Shown in pieces: positions 1 to 13,479 of a DNA stretch of 64,000 nucleotides. Each line of letters starts with the position of its first letter. Position 1 is the stretch's first letter. The translations under genes were made by a program, and so were the position numbers. Below the pieces are notes generated by a model. It was given only the letters and a program-made list of their open reading frames with translations. It made no database searches and had not been told where the DNA came from. Where the stretch lies: positions 2,115,001 to 2,179,000 of the forward strand of contig NC_135549.1 of NCBI RefSeq assembly GCF_964340395.1. Direction: 5' to 3'. Origin of the DNA: Glandiceps talaboti (taxonomy: Eukaryota; Hemichordata; Enteropneusta; Spengelidae).

Positions 1-1554
1 CAAATGGTTCTTCATCAAGACCTAGTGATTATCACTCAAGGAGGGAACCAGACAGTCATAGTCGAAGCCATGGTTCAAAATGGACTACATCAACACCACC
101 ACCACCACCACCACCCCCCTCATCATCCTCTACACGTCAGAAATATGTGAATGGCAATCACAGAACTAATTCTCGGGAAGCCAGTCCCGAGTGGACACCA
201 CAACAGTTGTCAGTATTAAGAGGCAAGAAGGAAGAAATAGAAAGGGTTAGTATGAGAGACTTGGTACAGACTAGGAAATATCAGTCACTGTTTTATGAAC
301 GTCTTTTTTCTTGGTTTTCACTGCAATACCAACTTTGTAAGATTGAGTAAATGTGCCTAGTCTCCATCTTCATTAGCATCCAGCTTTTTTGGCAAAATGC
401 CAGGTCATGTGTTGTTGTCATAGTAACTGAGGTATCATTACCCATGTAATACCATGCTATGTGGTGAGCTATACCAGAGAGCTATACTAAGAGATGTGAT
501 GTAATGACTCCAACTATACATAATGTATATAAAACATTGTTAAATAGCAGTAAAGGGATGATTTGACTTGTGTCATTTTCACTCTGGGCAGTTTATTGTA
601 TGGGCTTGTTTCATAGTAATATTGTCATATCACAACCATTGACTGAAGATTGGAAATTTCATTTTAAGAAGTAATCAAACCCAGTGAATGACCCAGAAAA
701 TCTCTTTATGTACATCAGGCTTATCGGCAAGATTGTGAAACATTTGCTACAGTTGTCAAGATGCTGATCAGGTGAGGATACTCCAGTGGTTGTCATACAA
801 TGTATTTGTACCAAATTGTGATTACAATTTTCAACAGCTGGGATTTTTTGACAACATTTGGTGACATTCAACTCCTACATAAAAACAACCTACAACTTCA
901 AAATTTGTTAAGTGTATATGTGCTTCTCCAGTCTGTAAGGGTATACAGTGGTGGAGCACCCTCACACAGCAGAGCAACATGGCTTATTATGGTTTAGTGC
1001 TTCTCAAGGTCAGTTAATGCTACTGTACAAGCTATATATACAGGCCATAGAGTTATTTAAGACTAGAAGGGCTATGTCATCTATATGGTTATTAGTACTA
1101 CTGCTCTCAAGTGAAACCTTCCCCTATTGCGCGGCCATTCATTTTATGTGTGAATTTGAAATACAGCTCAATTCCCTGTGAGTTGGGGAGGGGATTTGAT
1201 ATGGAGGAGGGTGGAGTGACAATAAAATGGGATTGACTTCTGTGGGAATTAAAACCTCATATCATTACAACATGTAGTTCAGGTGACAGTGATGGGGGTG
1301 TTTGGTGGGAGGGGAGGGGATGACAATATGATGTTGATTTCCATGAGAAGTTGTCAATTTCATCACAATATGTGTAAAATTGATTTTTTTACAAACTACC
1401 TTTTTTTTTTTAAACCATTTATAGTAAGGACCCTGAACTGGAAGAGAGAATCCAATACTCCTTAGAAGAAAACTTAAAAGAAATTGGGCATAGATGTGTT
1501 GATGAGTTGAAGGAGACAATTGAGAAAGTGAAGACACAACGGGATAAACCTTAA
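1..1554 (+). CDS. 3' end of an unrecognised gene with Ser/Arg/Pro-rich C-terminus (partial)
   Basis: Two coding segments are visible. The first runs from the window edge to 246 in the frame beginning at base 3. It encodes a Ser/Arg/His-rich stretch, a run of eight prolines (about 93-116), and then SPEWTPQQLSVLRGKKEEIE. A GTTAGT donor follows at 247 in phase 0. The last segment starts at about 1429, after a T-rich tract ending ATAGTAAG, and reads 41 codons to TAA at 1552-1554. It is charged and helical (DPELEERIQYSLEENLKEIG ... KVKTQRDKP). The exact acceptor (1424 or 1428) is uncertain; only 1428 keeps the frame if exon 1-246 is joined directly. The composition resembles low-complexity nuclear or RNA-processing proteins, but I recognise no family and assign no function. 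The 5' part lies outside the window. Confidence 0.5.
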
Positions 1555-3111
1555 ATCATGGTCTGTATATATTCATCAAGAAATATTGGCTTGGACCAAC
1601 CAGGAAAGATGTCATATTATCAAAATCAAACAATCATTATGTATCATCAGTGCGTAAAGATGCAGAATATTTAACATGTCAAGTTTGTTATGTGCGTGTG
1701 AAAAGAAGAATTCTTCAATTTTGTAAGTTTCTTCTGTGAAGAATGTGATAAAGAAGAGATAAAAGAAGACTTCCAAGATAGAAAAATTACCATAGCAATG
1801 AGAGAAAATAGTCACCATAGCAACAAGATGAAGATGAACCACCATGGTAACAAGATAGAATCATAATTTCAACAATATAGAAGAATCACCATATCAGCAA
1901 GATAAAATAATCACCACAACGACAAGATAGAATTACCATGGCAACAAGATGGAAGATTCATTATAGCACATTGTTCTCCATGAGGGGTTTTAGCAGGGCG
2001 TGGGGCCTTGCTATTGATGCCCAGCACCCTGCTATCAATGCCCAGTGCCCTGCTTTGATGTTTTGCACCCTGGTATATCAGTCATGTGCCCTGTTGTCAT
2101 AGTCTCCCACTTTTTGTTTAAGATCCTCTGCCCATATAGTTCCATGTACATTTGTATCCTTTCAACCCTTGCCATCATTATTTGTAAATTATTTAACCAA
2201 ACCCTCTAAGAAAACAAATGCCCTAAAACAAACAATCATTCAGACCTTTTCCGAAGTAAAGTGAAACCGTTGTGCCATATGATAAAGTGTTTCCCCTCCA
2301 CTGTATGATTACATGAAGTACACATGGCAAACGTGATGCTGTAGACTTTCAGCTTGTATTCTTCAACATCATCAAAAAAGTATAACAAACTCATATAACT
2401 TTTGATAAAGTGGTGACGTTGTGTCCGATCATTGGTTTTATGTTCAATTTTACTCTGAAAATACTTAAAGTTAATAGTTGGCCATCATATATTGTGAAGT
2501 TCAAGCAGGGTGACTGTATGTAAAATTCCAACATGGCGGATAATGACGTCACAAACTCTTGCGAGTTTTTTAATTCCTCAGTAGGAAAGTATAGTAAGTC
2601 TCATGTATAATGAGATTTCGGCCAGATGCAACACCATATATAGGTGTACACAAACTTTTAAAAAAAATTTAAGTCTACTCGTCTCTGGACATTTACTTTG
2701 AAAAAATAATTGTAGTTTCCCTGAGAAAAATAATCATTATCGTTTGTAATAATTAAAATAATTTTTGCTTTCCTGAGAAAACTAATCATTATTGTTATAC
2801 AAATAATATGAATGAATTATGCAAATGATTAGCCCTGCTATCAAAACAATCCATGGAGAACACTGTAGCAACTGTATATTGTTTCAGATTCCCATCTCTT
2901 TTGATACTCATATACTATGTGCCATACGTTATTGTGTGTGCAATTAGTACTTAAAAATGAACCATTCCAGTGTGGTTTTATGTTTCAAATTATACTCCAG
3001 AATCAAACCAAGATTTTAAGTCAAAATATATTGAATTTATAATGATTACAGATTAGGGGAAATTGTAGTTTTCAGACCTTCCTACTGTGACTACATCAAT
3101 GTAACAACTCT

Positions 3112-3490
3112 TTCTTGAATTGCAGAGAGAATAAATTTCAATATATGTACTTCTCAGTATCTGCCATAATGTTTCTTGAATTGCAGAGAAAGCAAATTTC
3201 AATATATGTACTTCTCAGTATCTGCCATAATGTTTCTTGAATTGCAGAGAAAGCAAATTTCAATATATGTACTTCTCAGTATCTGCCATAATGTTTCTTG
3301 AATTGCAGAGAGAGCAAATTTCAATATATGTACTTCTCAGTATCTGCCATAATGTTTCTTGAATTGCAGAGAAAGCAAATTTCAATATATGTACTTCTCA
3401 GTATCTGCCATAATGTTTCTTGAATTGCAGAGAGAGCAGATTTCAATATATGTACTTCTCAGTATCTGCCATAATATTTCTTGAATTGCA
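3112..3490. repeat. 61-bp minisatellite, about 6 copies
   Basis: The motif TTGAATTGCAGAGA recurs exactly every 61 bases (TGCAG at 3121, 3182, 3243, 3304, 3365, 3426), followed each time by a stretch including ATATATGTACTTCTCAG. Copies differ by only one or two substitutions, so amplification is recent. The unit contains pyrimidine/CAG strings that resemble 3' splice sites, but no exon is recognised nearby. Confidence 0.95.
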
Positions 3491-3584
3491 ATGACATGTT
3501 GTTTATGAGACTATTAAAGTTGGTATGATAATTCCACAATTTTTAAATATATAATATAATTATACTTAGATGTTTTCAGTTCAA

Positions 3585-3927
3585 GTGGCCATATGGATAA
3601 GAATTTGGTATTTATTTTTAATTTTTAATTCATAAAACAATTTTATCATGGCATCCTACTTGAAAAATCAATGTGAAATAACATATGTCAAGTTCTTGTT
3701 TGTAACTCTATAAATTGGAAAAGACTGATAAATGCGTAAAATATTGTACGTACAATAATAAACTTTTTTTACTCATTTTTTTAGCATTTTGCAAAATATT
3801 GAGTTACAAATGCAGACTTGGTCTATGTTAATATTTTACAATCATTTTTTCAAGTAGGAAGCCATGATAAAATTGTTTTATCAAATCAAAAATAAATATC
3901 CCGGCAATCTCATCCATATGGCCTCTT
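3585..3927. mobile_element. MITE-like element with ~83-bp terminal inverted repeats
   Basis: The left arm (3585-3667) and right arm (3845-3927) are imperfect reverse complements. Both ends carry GGCCATATGGAT, and the inner ends share AAAACAATTTTATCATGGC. The core is about 180 bp without coding potential. A related terminus (AAAAATAAATACCAAATCG ... CCATATGGCC) appears alone at about 11872-11912, which argues for a dispersed family. The superfamily is not determined, and no clear target duplication was found. Confidence 0.75.
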
Positions 3928-4835
3928 TAAGAAAGTCTATGATATCAACACATTGGACAACCATGTATATTTTATATTTAATCAGCTGTGAATTGCCATC
4001 TGTATATATATGGTAGGGGGGAGGTGGGGAGAGTTGAACGATTTTCTACAGTCAATACCATTTTGCAATGTGTCTTTGTATATCATTCTTGCCATATTGC
4101 GAAGATATATCATGCCATGCTTGCTATATTTGTGGGTTTTTTAGTCACAGCACTACCTGGCCTGCACAAGTTGATTGCCTGTATTTTTCTCTGACTTGTA
4201 TATCATTGACCATATTGCCACAACAGGGTATACCTGTGTCAAGAAGTTGTAGGACGTCGCTGTCGCCGGCTGAGGGTGGTATGATAAATGAAACATTGAC
4301 AAACCAACGTTTGAGTTATTGGTGTATAGTGCCACGTTTCTGTGATGTTCCAAGATTGTATATACATGTATGATATAACAAGATGAAGCATATACTACAT
4401 GTAATTCTGTTCAAATAGAAGAAGTGGAACAGATTGTCATTTTGGCAGAGGAATAGTCATGATCTATTATAAGACACTATCAAAATATCACCTGAATTAC
4501 TAATTTACCAAACAAGTACAACTAAAGAAAATTACTGGTATATTTCATCATGAGGGTATCCTGACACGGCATAGTTTGAAGCTGTATTACTTCAAGATTA
4601 TTATTCCAAGTTGGACAGAAAAACAGGATTATTGTTTCTACTGGCATCATGCCAAGTCTGGAATTGAGGAAATTTTTAGTGCTGGATTTTTATCTCACAT
4701 ATTTCAGAAACATCTCTGACTTTTTAATTTGAAATGTTTGAACACAGTATTAGAGCATTTCACATGGAGTAATAATTTAGATGCATGTCTCCAATAATGA
4801 CGTTGAATTTGTCAAACATATGATAAACCTGTGTT

Positions 4836-5254
4836 AAAGGAAAGTTCAGTCAACCCTATTTCTGCCTTTCATACTCTTGTATTGCTATCTGCTATCAACT
4901 TACATATGTTTTTGGGTGATAACATAGTACCTTGGTAACTTACTCATCGTCGAAATCTTGTAAGAAACCCAACTGCACTTAAAGTATGTTCCACTATTTT
5001 GGGGGATTTCCTGCTAGAGTTTCTAGGAAAACAACTGCGGTTATGACTGTCTGATAATGTTATATTTCATTCAGTCTCTCATATCCTCACTTGTAATTGC
5101 AAAAGGCTGATAACATGCTTTGAAATCTATATGTATAATTGTCCAATCAAGGTTATCAAGGTGCTATTTTCTCACCCAGAAGTATAAGTAAATAACAGTA
5201 ATCAAAACAAGTGTACTAAAAAAGGCAGAAATAAGCCTGACTTGACTTGTCCTT
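4836..5254. mobile_element. TIR element (~34-bp inverted termini)
   Basis: The left end at 4836-4869 begins AAAGGAAAGTTCAGTC and contains TATTTCTGCCTTT. The right end at 5221-5254 is its inverted counterpart (AAAGGCAGAAATA ... GACTTGTCCTT). The interior has no coding capacity. A second copy of the left part starts at 16186 inside an intron of the CUB gene. This is a non-autonomous DNA-transposon-like element of unresolved superfamily. Confidence 0.65.
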
Positions 5255-6595
5255 GGACTTTGGTCAGATACCATACATGTATTTTTGATGGTGTACATGT
5301 GCTATGGTACAAATATAACTTCTATTTTTTGTATATTGGAAATTGAACTGAAAATTCTATACCAGCAAAAGTTTCATTTCTTTCAATTGACCATATGTCA
5401 TAAGATACAATTATATTTCTTTTGATAATTGGGTGTTTTCTGTTTTTGTATTATTATAAATAACGTCAAACCAGTGCATTTAGATAGAAATGTATTTCCA
5501 GGTCCATTTTTGTACATGGTGTACAACATATGGGACATAATGATAATAATCTTTGTTTGTTTGTTTGTTTGTTCAAATAAATGGACATATTTTCTGCAGC
5601 AATTTGTAGGAATTAATAAGATGTGTAGAAATGTAAGTCCCATAGTGCTTGTTCTGCCACATACTGAAATGTAAACCTACATGCTACTCCATGTCAAATG
5701 CTATATTCAGTTATAAAATGCTATTTTAAGCATAACATCACATACAGTGCAGTTCTTTGAAAATACAGGCATACTTCTGAAAATAAGTCAGAAGACCTCT
5801 GTATATTGGATAGAATGGTTTAAATTGCACAGCAGTGATACACTATAAAAGAAATTCATACTTTATAGTTATAAAAATGTTGATATTTGGATAGCCATGT
5901 TGGCCCATATGACATTCAAACCATTTATCTTCATTTAAAAAAAAAAAGATATCGTTTGCATTTTTTTTAGACAGGGAATGACATCACCATTCTCAGGATT
6001 CTTAGACAGGAGGAAGTGCAAATGACAGTCGCAATGACTCCTGGGAAAAACATGGATGCTTAGAATTTTAGTATTCACTTTCAAAGTAAAGTGTTTTGAG
6101 GTGTAATGTAGTGCTGCTTGGCCATTTAAACCATGCTTTTAACAATATACTGATTTCTTACCGTCAGTGATGAAAATATGTCAAGGAAACAGGAATTCTC
6201 CTGTCTGGAAAAGTGTATTTCTGTTGCACTCTCACTATATCAATGAATGCATCACAGCTACTGCTGCCACTGACAAACCTTTGAAATAAAAATGAGATAT
6301 TTTCAACTTTGTACAAGTTTTAATTAAAGAACTGCCACTAATTTTAATGAAGAATTAATTTGTAGACTGCCTTTTTGTAATCGTAATGCCAGGATAATCA
6401 TTTACCATTGTGTACACAGTTACAGAATGGCAGTGAAAATTAAAATGAGGGCTTTATTATTTCTGGACATGTAAGTTAGTTAGCAAATGATCCAAATTAG
6501 GCCTAACGGTCAGCGGTCAAATTATTGATTGTAGCCATGTTGAAGCTTTTTTTTCAACCATTTGTAAATTTGATAATGGGTACTGTGCAAGAATT

Positions 6596-6650
<55 letters not shown>
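6596..6650. repeat. (TAG)n microsatellite
   Basis: An uninterrupted GTA/TAG trinucleotide run of about 55 bases. Confidence 0.98.
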
Positions 6651-8974
6651 GGACAAAGTGTGTTTGACAAGTTTAGATTTTGGTCAACAAAATTCAGTAA
6701 ACACAACAATTTTAGCCGTGTTTTTTATTTGAAAATGTATATTCTAGAAATGTCCTGCCCTGTGCATTAATTCATTCACTAGTTCAGAACATGATATACA
6801 TTGATTCCATACACAATCAGCTATACCAGCACACAGGTAAACACCTAGTTTAGCTTGTCCTAACTACATGGTAAAATTAAAATAAACTATACTTATTTGC
6901 AAGTGTAAGCTATAGGCAGGATATTCAAAATTTGATTCCCCTATTTCAGAAGAAATCTTTTCATTCAGGAATTATGGCCAAGAAATGTTAGACTACTACA
7001 AAGCTATATTGTCATATGATTTGAAGCAGACAATGGTTTGTTTTTGTTTGAGCATTTCTATAGTTGTTTCATATTGTGGAGTCATCTTTGTCACTTGGAT
7101 TCATTAGATGTTAATTCATGAACATTGTGGTCATCTTGTGTAACACCGCAGACCACTTCTTTTTAGTAATCTAATGTAACACACAGGCTTTAGACAGATG
7201 TCTTTGACCAGTCAGGTGTATTTCTTTCACTCTATGAATCTATTTTTCAAAAAATCAAATAATGTATACATTTTTAGGACACAGTGTTGGACTGATTCCA
7301 TTAACTGTGCAAAGTGCATTTGCTTTGCCTTGATTTGATTTGCTTTTCTTTGGTGAAATGATTCATGATTTTCAAAACTAAAAAATCGGCGAATTTTCAG
7401 CAGATTTAGAATACTTGCTATTTTCCATCTATCCTTACACAAGTGAACATTTGAATAGGCTTAGAACTCACATGTTAGGTTGAATGCCAGTCAAAAGTTT
7501 TAAAATTAAACTAAATTGTGGGTTTTTCCCTGATTTAATCATACTGACAAAAATAACATGTTTAAATTCGTAAAAGAGTGAAAATCATGTTGAATAATAT
7601 TATGCTTGAAATGGATTTAAACACAATGATGATATTAGAATTTCAGTGTATGACCATTTAGGGCAGACTTCTTATTCATTGCAAAGGCAAGATTATAACC
7701 CAAACATGCACTTATCGGATATGTATGTATAAACCATGTAAGAGCTAATCTCAAAGTATAGCAGATGTTACCTATGACTCTGAACATATTTATTTTGGCT
7801 CCGAACTTATTGTAGCTATTTTGGCAGAAGCAATTTTTGCAGCAAATAAACCAGTGTAAAAATGGAATTATTTCAACTGGTATATTCTTCAGAACGTAAA
7901 ATGTCACCTCAGAAATAAACTGTTTAAACTCTTTCTTATACTCAAACTTACTCTATGTTTAAATCAATCTCTTATTGTTAGTGCGGGGTTAAAATATCTC
8001 TAGCTTTTGTGTAAAAATCCTTATGTCTCATGAATAATGCCACACTAACCTTCTTCACTAACTAACTAGTCCTTCCTCTGCCAGTGTAGTGCTACCACTG
8101 CGATACAATAAGTTAGAAACTGAATTATCAAAATTCTTCTTGAACCTCATTGTTATAACACTTTCTAATTCTGCAAAGCAGTGTAAAAAAGTTATATATC
8201 TAGAGATTTTAATGGAAAATTCTTGTACTAAATGTTTCTGTGTTATAACTGTCATGTGTGATGTGATCACTTTACTTACCTTCTCAGATACAAAGCTACT
8301 CATTGTGTTTTAGAATTATTTTTTCTCTCTCATATCTAACAAGAGTGCATATATCTATATATAGTGGTATTTTGTGGTGGCTTATTTTCTATGTGTGTTT
8401 TGAAATCAAATCATGTAGAGTGATTAACTGTACAGAAGGTGACAGACCGAGATGTGAGCTTTGAATTTTGAATACTGCTATGGAAACCAAGCTATTAGAA
8501 AATAAGATAGACACAAATGAAAACTGTGTTTGCAACATGTTGGTGTAAGCTTTGAATGGACGTTGATGTACCGGTAGTTATACTCACAGGTGGATGTTGT
8601 CACTGATTGCAAGTTTTCCTCAAGTAATAGCACTTCAGTCTCATTCAGTCACGGTGTTTACACGATCTTGACTACTGGGTGACTATATCCACAAAACTAA
8701 GCAACTGTTCTCACCTACTTGTATACACTTACTGCCTAGCTATGAGGGCACTACTAGGTGTTTATTACCCTGATAGCTGTTATGCTGCAATGTTTTCCCA
8801 AAGCTGAAAACCAAGGGAAATAGATGCTACTTAAGAGCACAAGGGTGATATGACATCTACTCAATGCCCAAATAAGGCCAGACAGTAAGTGTTTTATTAG
8901 ACTTCACATTTTTCAGACATACATTTTTCCATCGTAAAAAAAATCACTGGTCGTCTCCCACACTACAAGAATAG

Positions 8975-9095
8975 TGCCCAAGGGAAATAGAATATGACTA
9001 GTGATTGCTGTATGTAAATTAGGTTCTCTATGGGTCACTAGTTCATACCCCATAGCATGATCTAGCCAATCACTGAAGGCTGCATAAAAACAATG
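8975..9095. repeat. Dispersed repeat B, copy 1
   Basis: The segment containing CTATGGGTCACTAG and AGCCAATCACTGAAGGCT is clearly related to 51985-52085 (CTATGGGTCAATAG ... AGCCAATCACTGAAGGCT), which lies in MCM2 intron 4. It is probably a piece of an interspersed element. Confidence 0.65.
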
Positions 9096-9144
9096 TGTTA
9101 TGATGTAATCTATTACATGCAACAACAATAGTTTTAATTTGTGT

Positions 9145-9445
9145 CTATCTTAGTTTGCTGATAGCGTGATATCCATAGTAGTAGTTTGTCTCTTAGTTTG
9201 CTGATAGCGTGATTTCCATAGTAGTACTTTATCTTAGTTTGCTGATAGCAAGATTTCCATAGTAGTAGTTTGTGTCTATCTTAGTTTGCTGATAGCAAGA
9301 TTTCCATAGTAGTAGTTTGTCTATCTTAGTTTGCTGATAGTGTGATTTCCATAGTAGTAGTTTGTCGCTTAGTTTGCTGATAGCGTGATTTCCATAGTAG
9401 TAGTTTGTGTCTCTTAGTTTGCTGATAGCGTGATTTCCTTAGTAT
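9145..9445. repeat. Degenerate ~45-bp tandem repeat, about 7 copies
   Basis: Units start CTTAGTTTGCTGATAGC and contain TTTCCATAGTAGTAGTTTG. Spacer length varies between units, so the period is not constant. Confidence 0.9.
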
Positions 9446-10432
9446 TTACAGAATGTACATGTAACTGAAGAGCCTACTTGAAAGAATTTGAATGTTACAG
9501 CCATTTGTAATCAATTAATTTTAATAAATAATAGCAAATTTGATATCGTTTAATTGTTTGTTACAGTTTATATTTTGTATATTTGTTATTAATTCAGCTC
9601 AACCCAAAAATTAAACAGCAAGTATACATTACCAGTACCTGAATAATTGTAGCCTTTTGACCGATTAGAGAATGTTTTACATAATCTGAAGGGAAATAAC
9701 CTAAATTATGCGTACCTCACTTTATTCCAGGAAAAACAATTTTATCTTAACATTTTTTATGAAATGTCCCAAGCTTTGTATCTAGATCAACAGAGACAAT
9801 GTTTCATCTCAGTTCTCTTTTTTGAATACTTTTTTCTTTCAAAATATAAAGAAGGTTGTTATTTTTTTGCATAGAGGATAAAGTATTTTAACCATGTGTA
9901 ACAATGTGTAAACAAATTTTTGTTTACCTGTTAATTGTTAGCTCATATCAGCATACCTTTAGCCTAGAACCACCAAAAGAATACATACAAATCATTTGAT
10001 TCCAAAATTTTGGTTTAAAAGTGATTTAAGTGACATTATTTTCATAAAATTTGTATTGGAACTTTGGTTTTTTGTTTGTGTTTGTCATCCTGTACTTTAG
10101 TGAAGTGTTAAATAAATTGTCAACCTTTTGTTGAAAATGTAGAAATTATGATGGATTTAATGTTCAGCGAATTTTTTGATGTTTTTTATAACTTGGCAGA
10201 ATTTGTCACAAGTTGAATTGTAGTGTTTTTTCCTCTCTGCAGGATTAAGTCTTTGTACAGAGACAGATGATTGTAGAATGAGACTCAACATTTATGTCAC
10301 CATGCGATGACTGACATGTTTTCTTGTTGTTTTTTCAGAGATGTATATAATTGTTTTTTGATGATATTAAAATGAGCTATTTTTGAAATGACAAAAGTAT
10401 AATGTTTCTTGTATTTCTACCCTTAGTTTTGG

Positions 10433-10553
<121 letters not shown>

Positions 10554-11871
10554 TGTAAATCATTTTATACATTAATCATATAAAATTGTTGCATGTGTCT
10601 CTTTGCCCTCTCCACCCCTCCTTCCATTATAGATTAAGTTCATATTGCACCGAAATTTACAATTAGCTCACCAAATAGTTGTTTGCAATTCTTTTAAATA
10701 GTTTATCATAGACAAATCTTGTGCTAGAGACTCAGTTTAAAAGTTGTATTTATTAATACTTCCTTTGATTAAGCTTGGTACCTTATATTGTCTCTGTATG
10801 CAGTACAGCACTCCTTTTTTCTTTGGGTGTATTTTCTATACAATTTCCATATTGTCAAATGCTAGTATTTGATTATATATTCAGGTTGTATTTGGAGACA
10901 TGATTTACAAAGATAACATTTAACCTAAATCATCCTATCTAGCTCATGTAACAGTCACAGTTTGATATTTCCCATGTCATGTGATTAAATCTGGGCATGC
11001 TGCCATATTTTGCAATTCGGAAAGCTCATTCCAAACGCCCTTATTGGTTAGAATGAATGCGCCAACTATGTCATTTGACGTTATGTAAAATTTTGTCAAC
11101 TTGGTCATTGGTGGCGCTGTCGATCACGCTGACCCAGACTTTCGATACCAGTTTCGGCGACGTCTGATGAAAATTTCCATTTGTAATAAGTTTACTCTTT
11201 CAAACCCAATCCCAACAATTTCGTTGAGGTCAACTGTGGAGTTTTTTACACTGTTTTCTTGACAAGCCTATTACAGCATAGTTCACTCCCACTCTACGGT
11301 CTCGAGAGCCAGAGATCCTAGTGCTGCAGGGTTGGTGAAAATAACATTTCGTAAGCATGAGAAATGCTGGTTAGGCAAAGAAAGTCTCACTTTTGTTCCC
11401 TGTATCTGTATCTGTATCGTAGACGTACAAGCACCAATACTAGTTGTCGCGTACGTAGTCAAGGGTCGTGTGAGGGGCAATACCATCAAAGTACTATTAC
11501 TACTACTAGTAAAGGGCCCTTAGTTCTAAGTTCCCTTGTATATTACTATATTGTAATCATTTCGTTGCAATAATACGAATTTCATGTACAGTTTGTAATC
11601 CTTTTGAATGCATAACTAATTTTGATGTGATACCAGTTACAAAAATGAACAATTGATCAATTTCAATTACACCACTATACAACCGAAAATGTTGGGTTCA
11701 CAACCGTTCTGAGTTATTGTGTTTTATTTTCATTGTTCAATCTTATACTCCGCTACGTCTCGTCCCATTGTTTGAAATGTGCTAACACATTTTACTCGAC
11801 GAAAGTGTCCGCGAACCCTTCATGTGAAATCAGCTCGATATGAAACTGCTCTCCGCATTATTAAAAATCCA

Positions 11872-11912
11872 AAAATAAATACCAAATCGTCATGATCCAT
11901 ATGGCCACTAAT
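11872..11912. mobile_element. Solo terminus related to the 3585-3927 MITE
   Basis: CCAAAAATAAATACC followed by ATCCATATGGCCACT matches the inverted terminus of the element at 3585-3927. The other end was not found. Confidence 0.5.
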
Positions 11913-12319
11913 AATACGAAGTATTCAAAAGGAGTGGCGTGTGTAGACGTTACTCTAATCTTGAATATGCAAAACTGAGAAAGTGAGCGTATACATAAAC
12001 CGATACAATGTATCGGGAAAATGTGTAATATTTGTGTAAAATGTGTGTAACTTATTGGACAAGAATTCGAAATAGACAGAATCTAGAAGTGCTCTATACT
12101 AGCCGTGAGTCATGTCGATGTCATCAGTACATTTTGATGACACGGCTTGCTGTCCTAAAACTGATCTCTCTATTTACCACGACCAACTCAAACTCTTAAT
12201 ATTATACCGATATTGTCAAACATTAATTCTGCTAATATCAGATACACACCGTTGCATGCAAAATCATCTAATCATGTGATCGTAGACCAGGTGAAGTCCG
12301 AAGTCCGACCATACGCCTC

Positions 12320-12350
12320 TGACGTCATATTGCAAACAAGATAATATAAA
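12320..12350 (+). promoter_or_regulatory. Promoter: CRE palindrome plus TATA box
   Basis: A perfect cAMP-response element TGACGTCA (12320-12327) lies 18 bases upstream of TATAAA (12345-12350). Transcription would be expected to begin near 12375. It would enter a segment ending CTGAAG with a consensus GTAAGG donor at 12501, which I read as the non-coding first exon of the CUB/LDLa/EGF gene. The motifs are seen; the start site is inferred. Confidence 0.6.
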
Positions 12351-12374
12351 GAGAAGGGAAGGGCGTACGAATCC

Positions 12375-12500
12375 AAGAAACAGATAAACGGTAAAGAGTG
12401 ATATTTTCATCTTGAGAAGTTTCCACTGTCTTCGAATTGGCAACTAGAAGACACAGGGCAAGGTGTAGTTGGTATCTGTACATAAAATCGTCATCTGAAG
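12375..12500 (+). other. Non-coding exon 1 of the CUB/LDLa/EGF gene (approximate 5' end)
   Basis: The segment lies between the TATA box and a good donor (AAG/GTAAGG). The next acceptor (TTACTTTGCAG, ending 13291) opens exon 2 (13292-13391), which contains the start codon at 13331. The 5' boundary is estimated from TATA spacing. Confidence 0.5.
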
Positions 12501-13330
12501 GTAAGGATATCATCATTATTGGTAGGCATGTTACCTTTACAGTCTTTGTTTATTATCGTGTCTGCCCTATATTCAACATGGCGCTTTTGTACCGTCACCT
12601 GCTCAGGCTATTGACACAGGAATGTTAAAAACAAGTAGGTCGCCACATTTGTGTAACAAAAAGCTAGCTTCTTCATTCAAACAAACGATTATATATTCTG
12701 AACAACCCCTTTCAACGTGGTTTTTCGCATCTACCAGCCGTTTGTCAGTTTCCTAATTCTATAGTTATCAATTTACTATCCAAACAAGAACTTTAAGATC
12801 ATTGACAGTTATGTAAATATAATACATGTTTGGTGTATTCTTCGTTTAAGAGCCGAACCATAAAAGTAAGGAATTCGAATACCACCATACTAATTTCTCT
12901 ACATCCCCAAATGACCCCTTGATATGCGCCCAAATCGACCAAAACAATTAAAAACGTAACCCCGTGTTCACATTGAGGGACCTGAAGAGGTGAAGTTGTG
13001 TACACACTAGACGATAAACGCAAATCATAAAAGTTTATGGGACATTTTCGGTATTTATGGTTACATCTGTTTGGTGAATATCCATGTTAAAGAATAACAA
13101 TTGAACTAAAAGCCGGTGAAATGTGAGAGAGTATAAATCATGGCCCCATCCACAAATAGGGAGGGTCTATGAAGGGCCTCTGGGTCTAGGCATAAATGTC
13201 AAAATGTCTCAACAAAACCCATGCAGATTTCAAAAACGGTATCTTCTGTAAATACAAATGGTATGTACTTTGGATATATTTTACTTTGCAGGTAAAGGAG
13301 TACTTTATTGATCACACGGAATAAATTGGC

Positions 13331-13418
13331 ATGAACATACTTTTGTTATGTTTGATTGTGCCACTATTCAGTGGAACTGAGTCTTTTCTAGGTACGTAAA
13401 ATGCATAGATTATTTTAT

Positions 13419-13479
<61 letters not shown>

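Noticed and set aside
4068-4373. 101-codon plus-strand frame
   Set aside because: Isolated, contains no domain signature, and the composition does not differ from flanking non-coding DNA.
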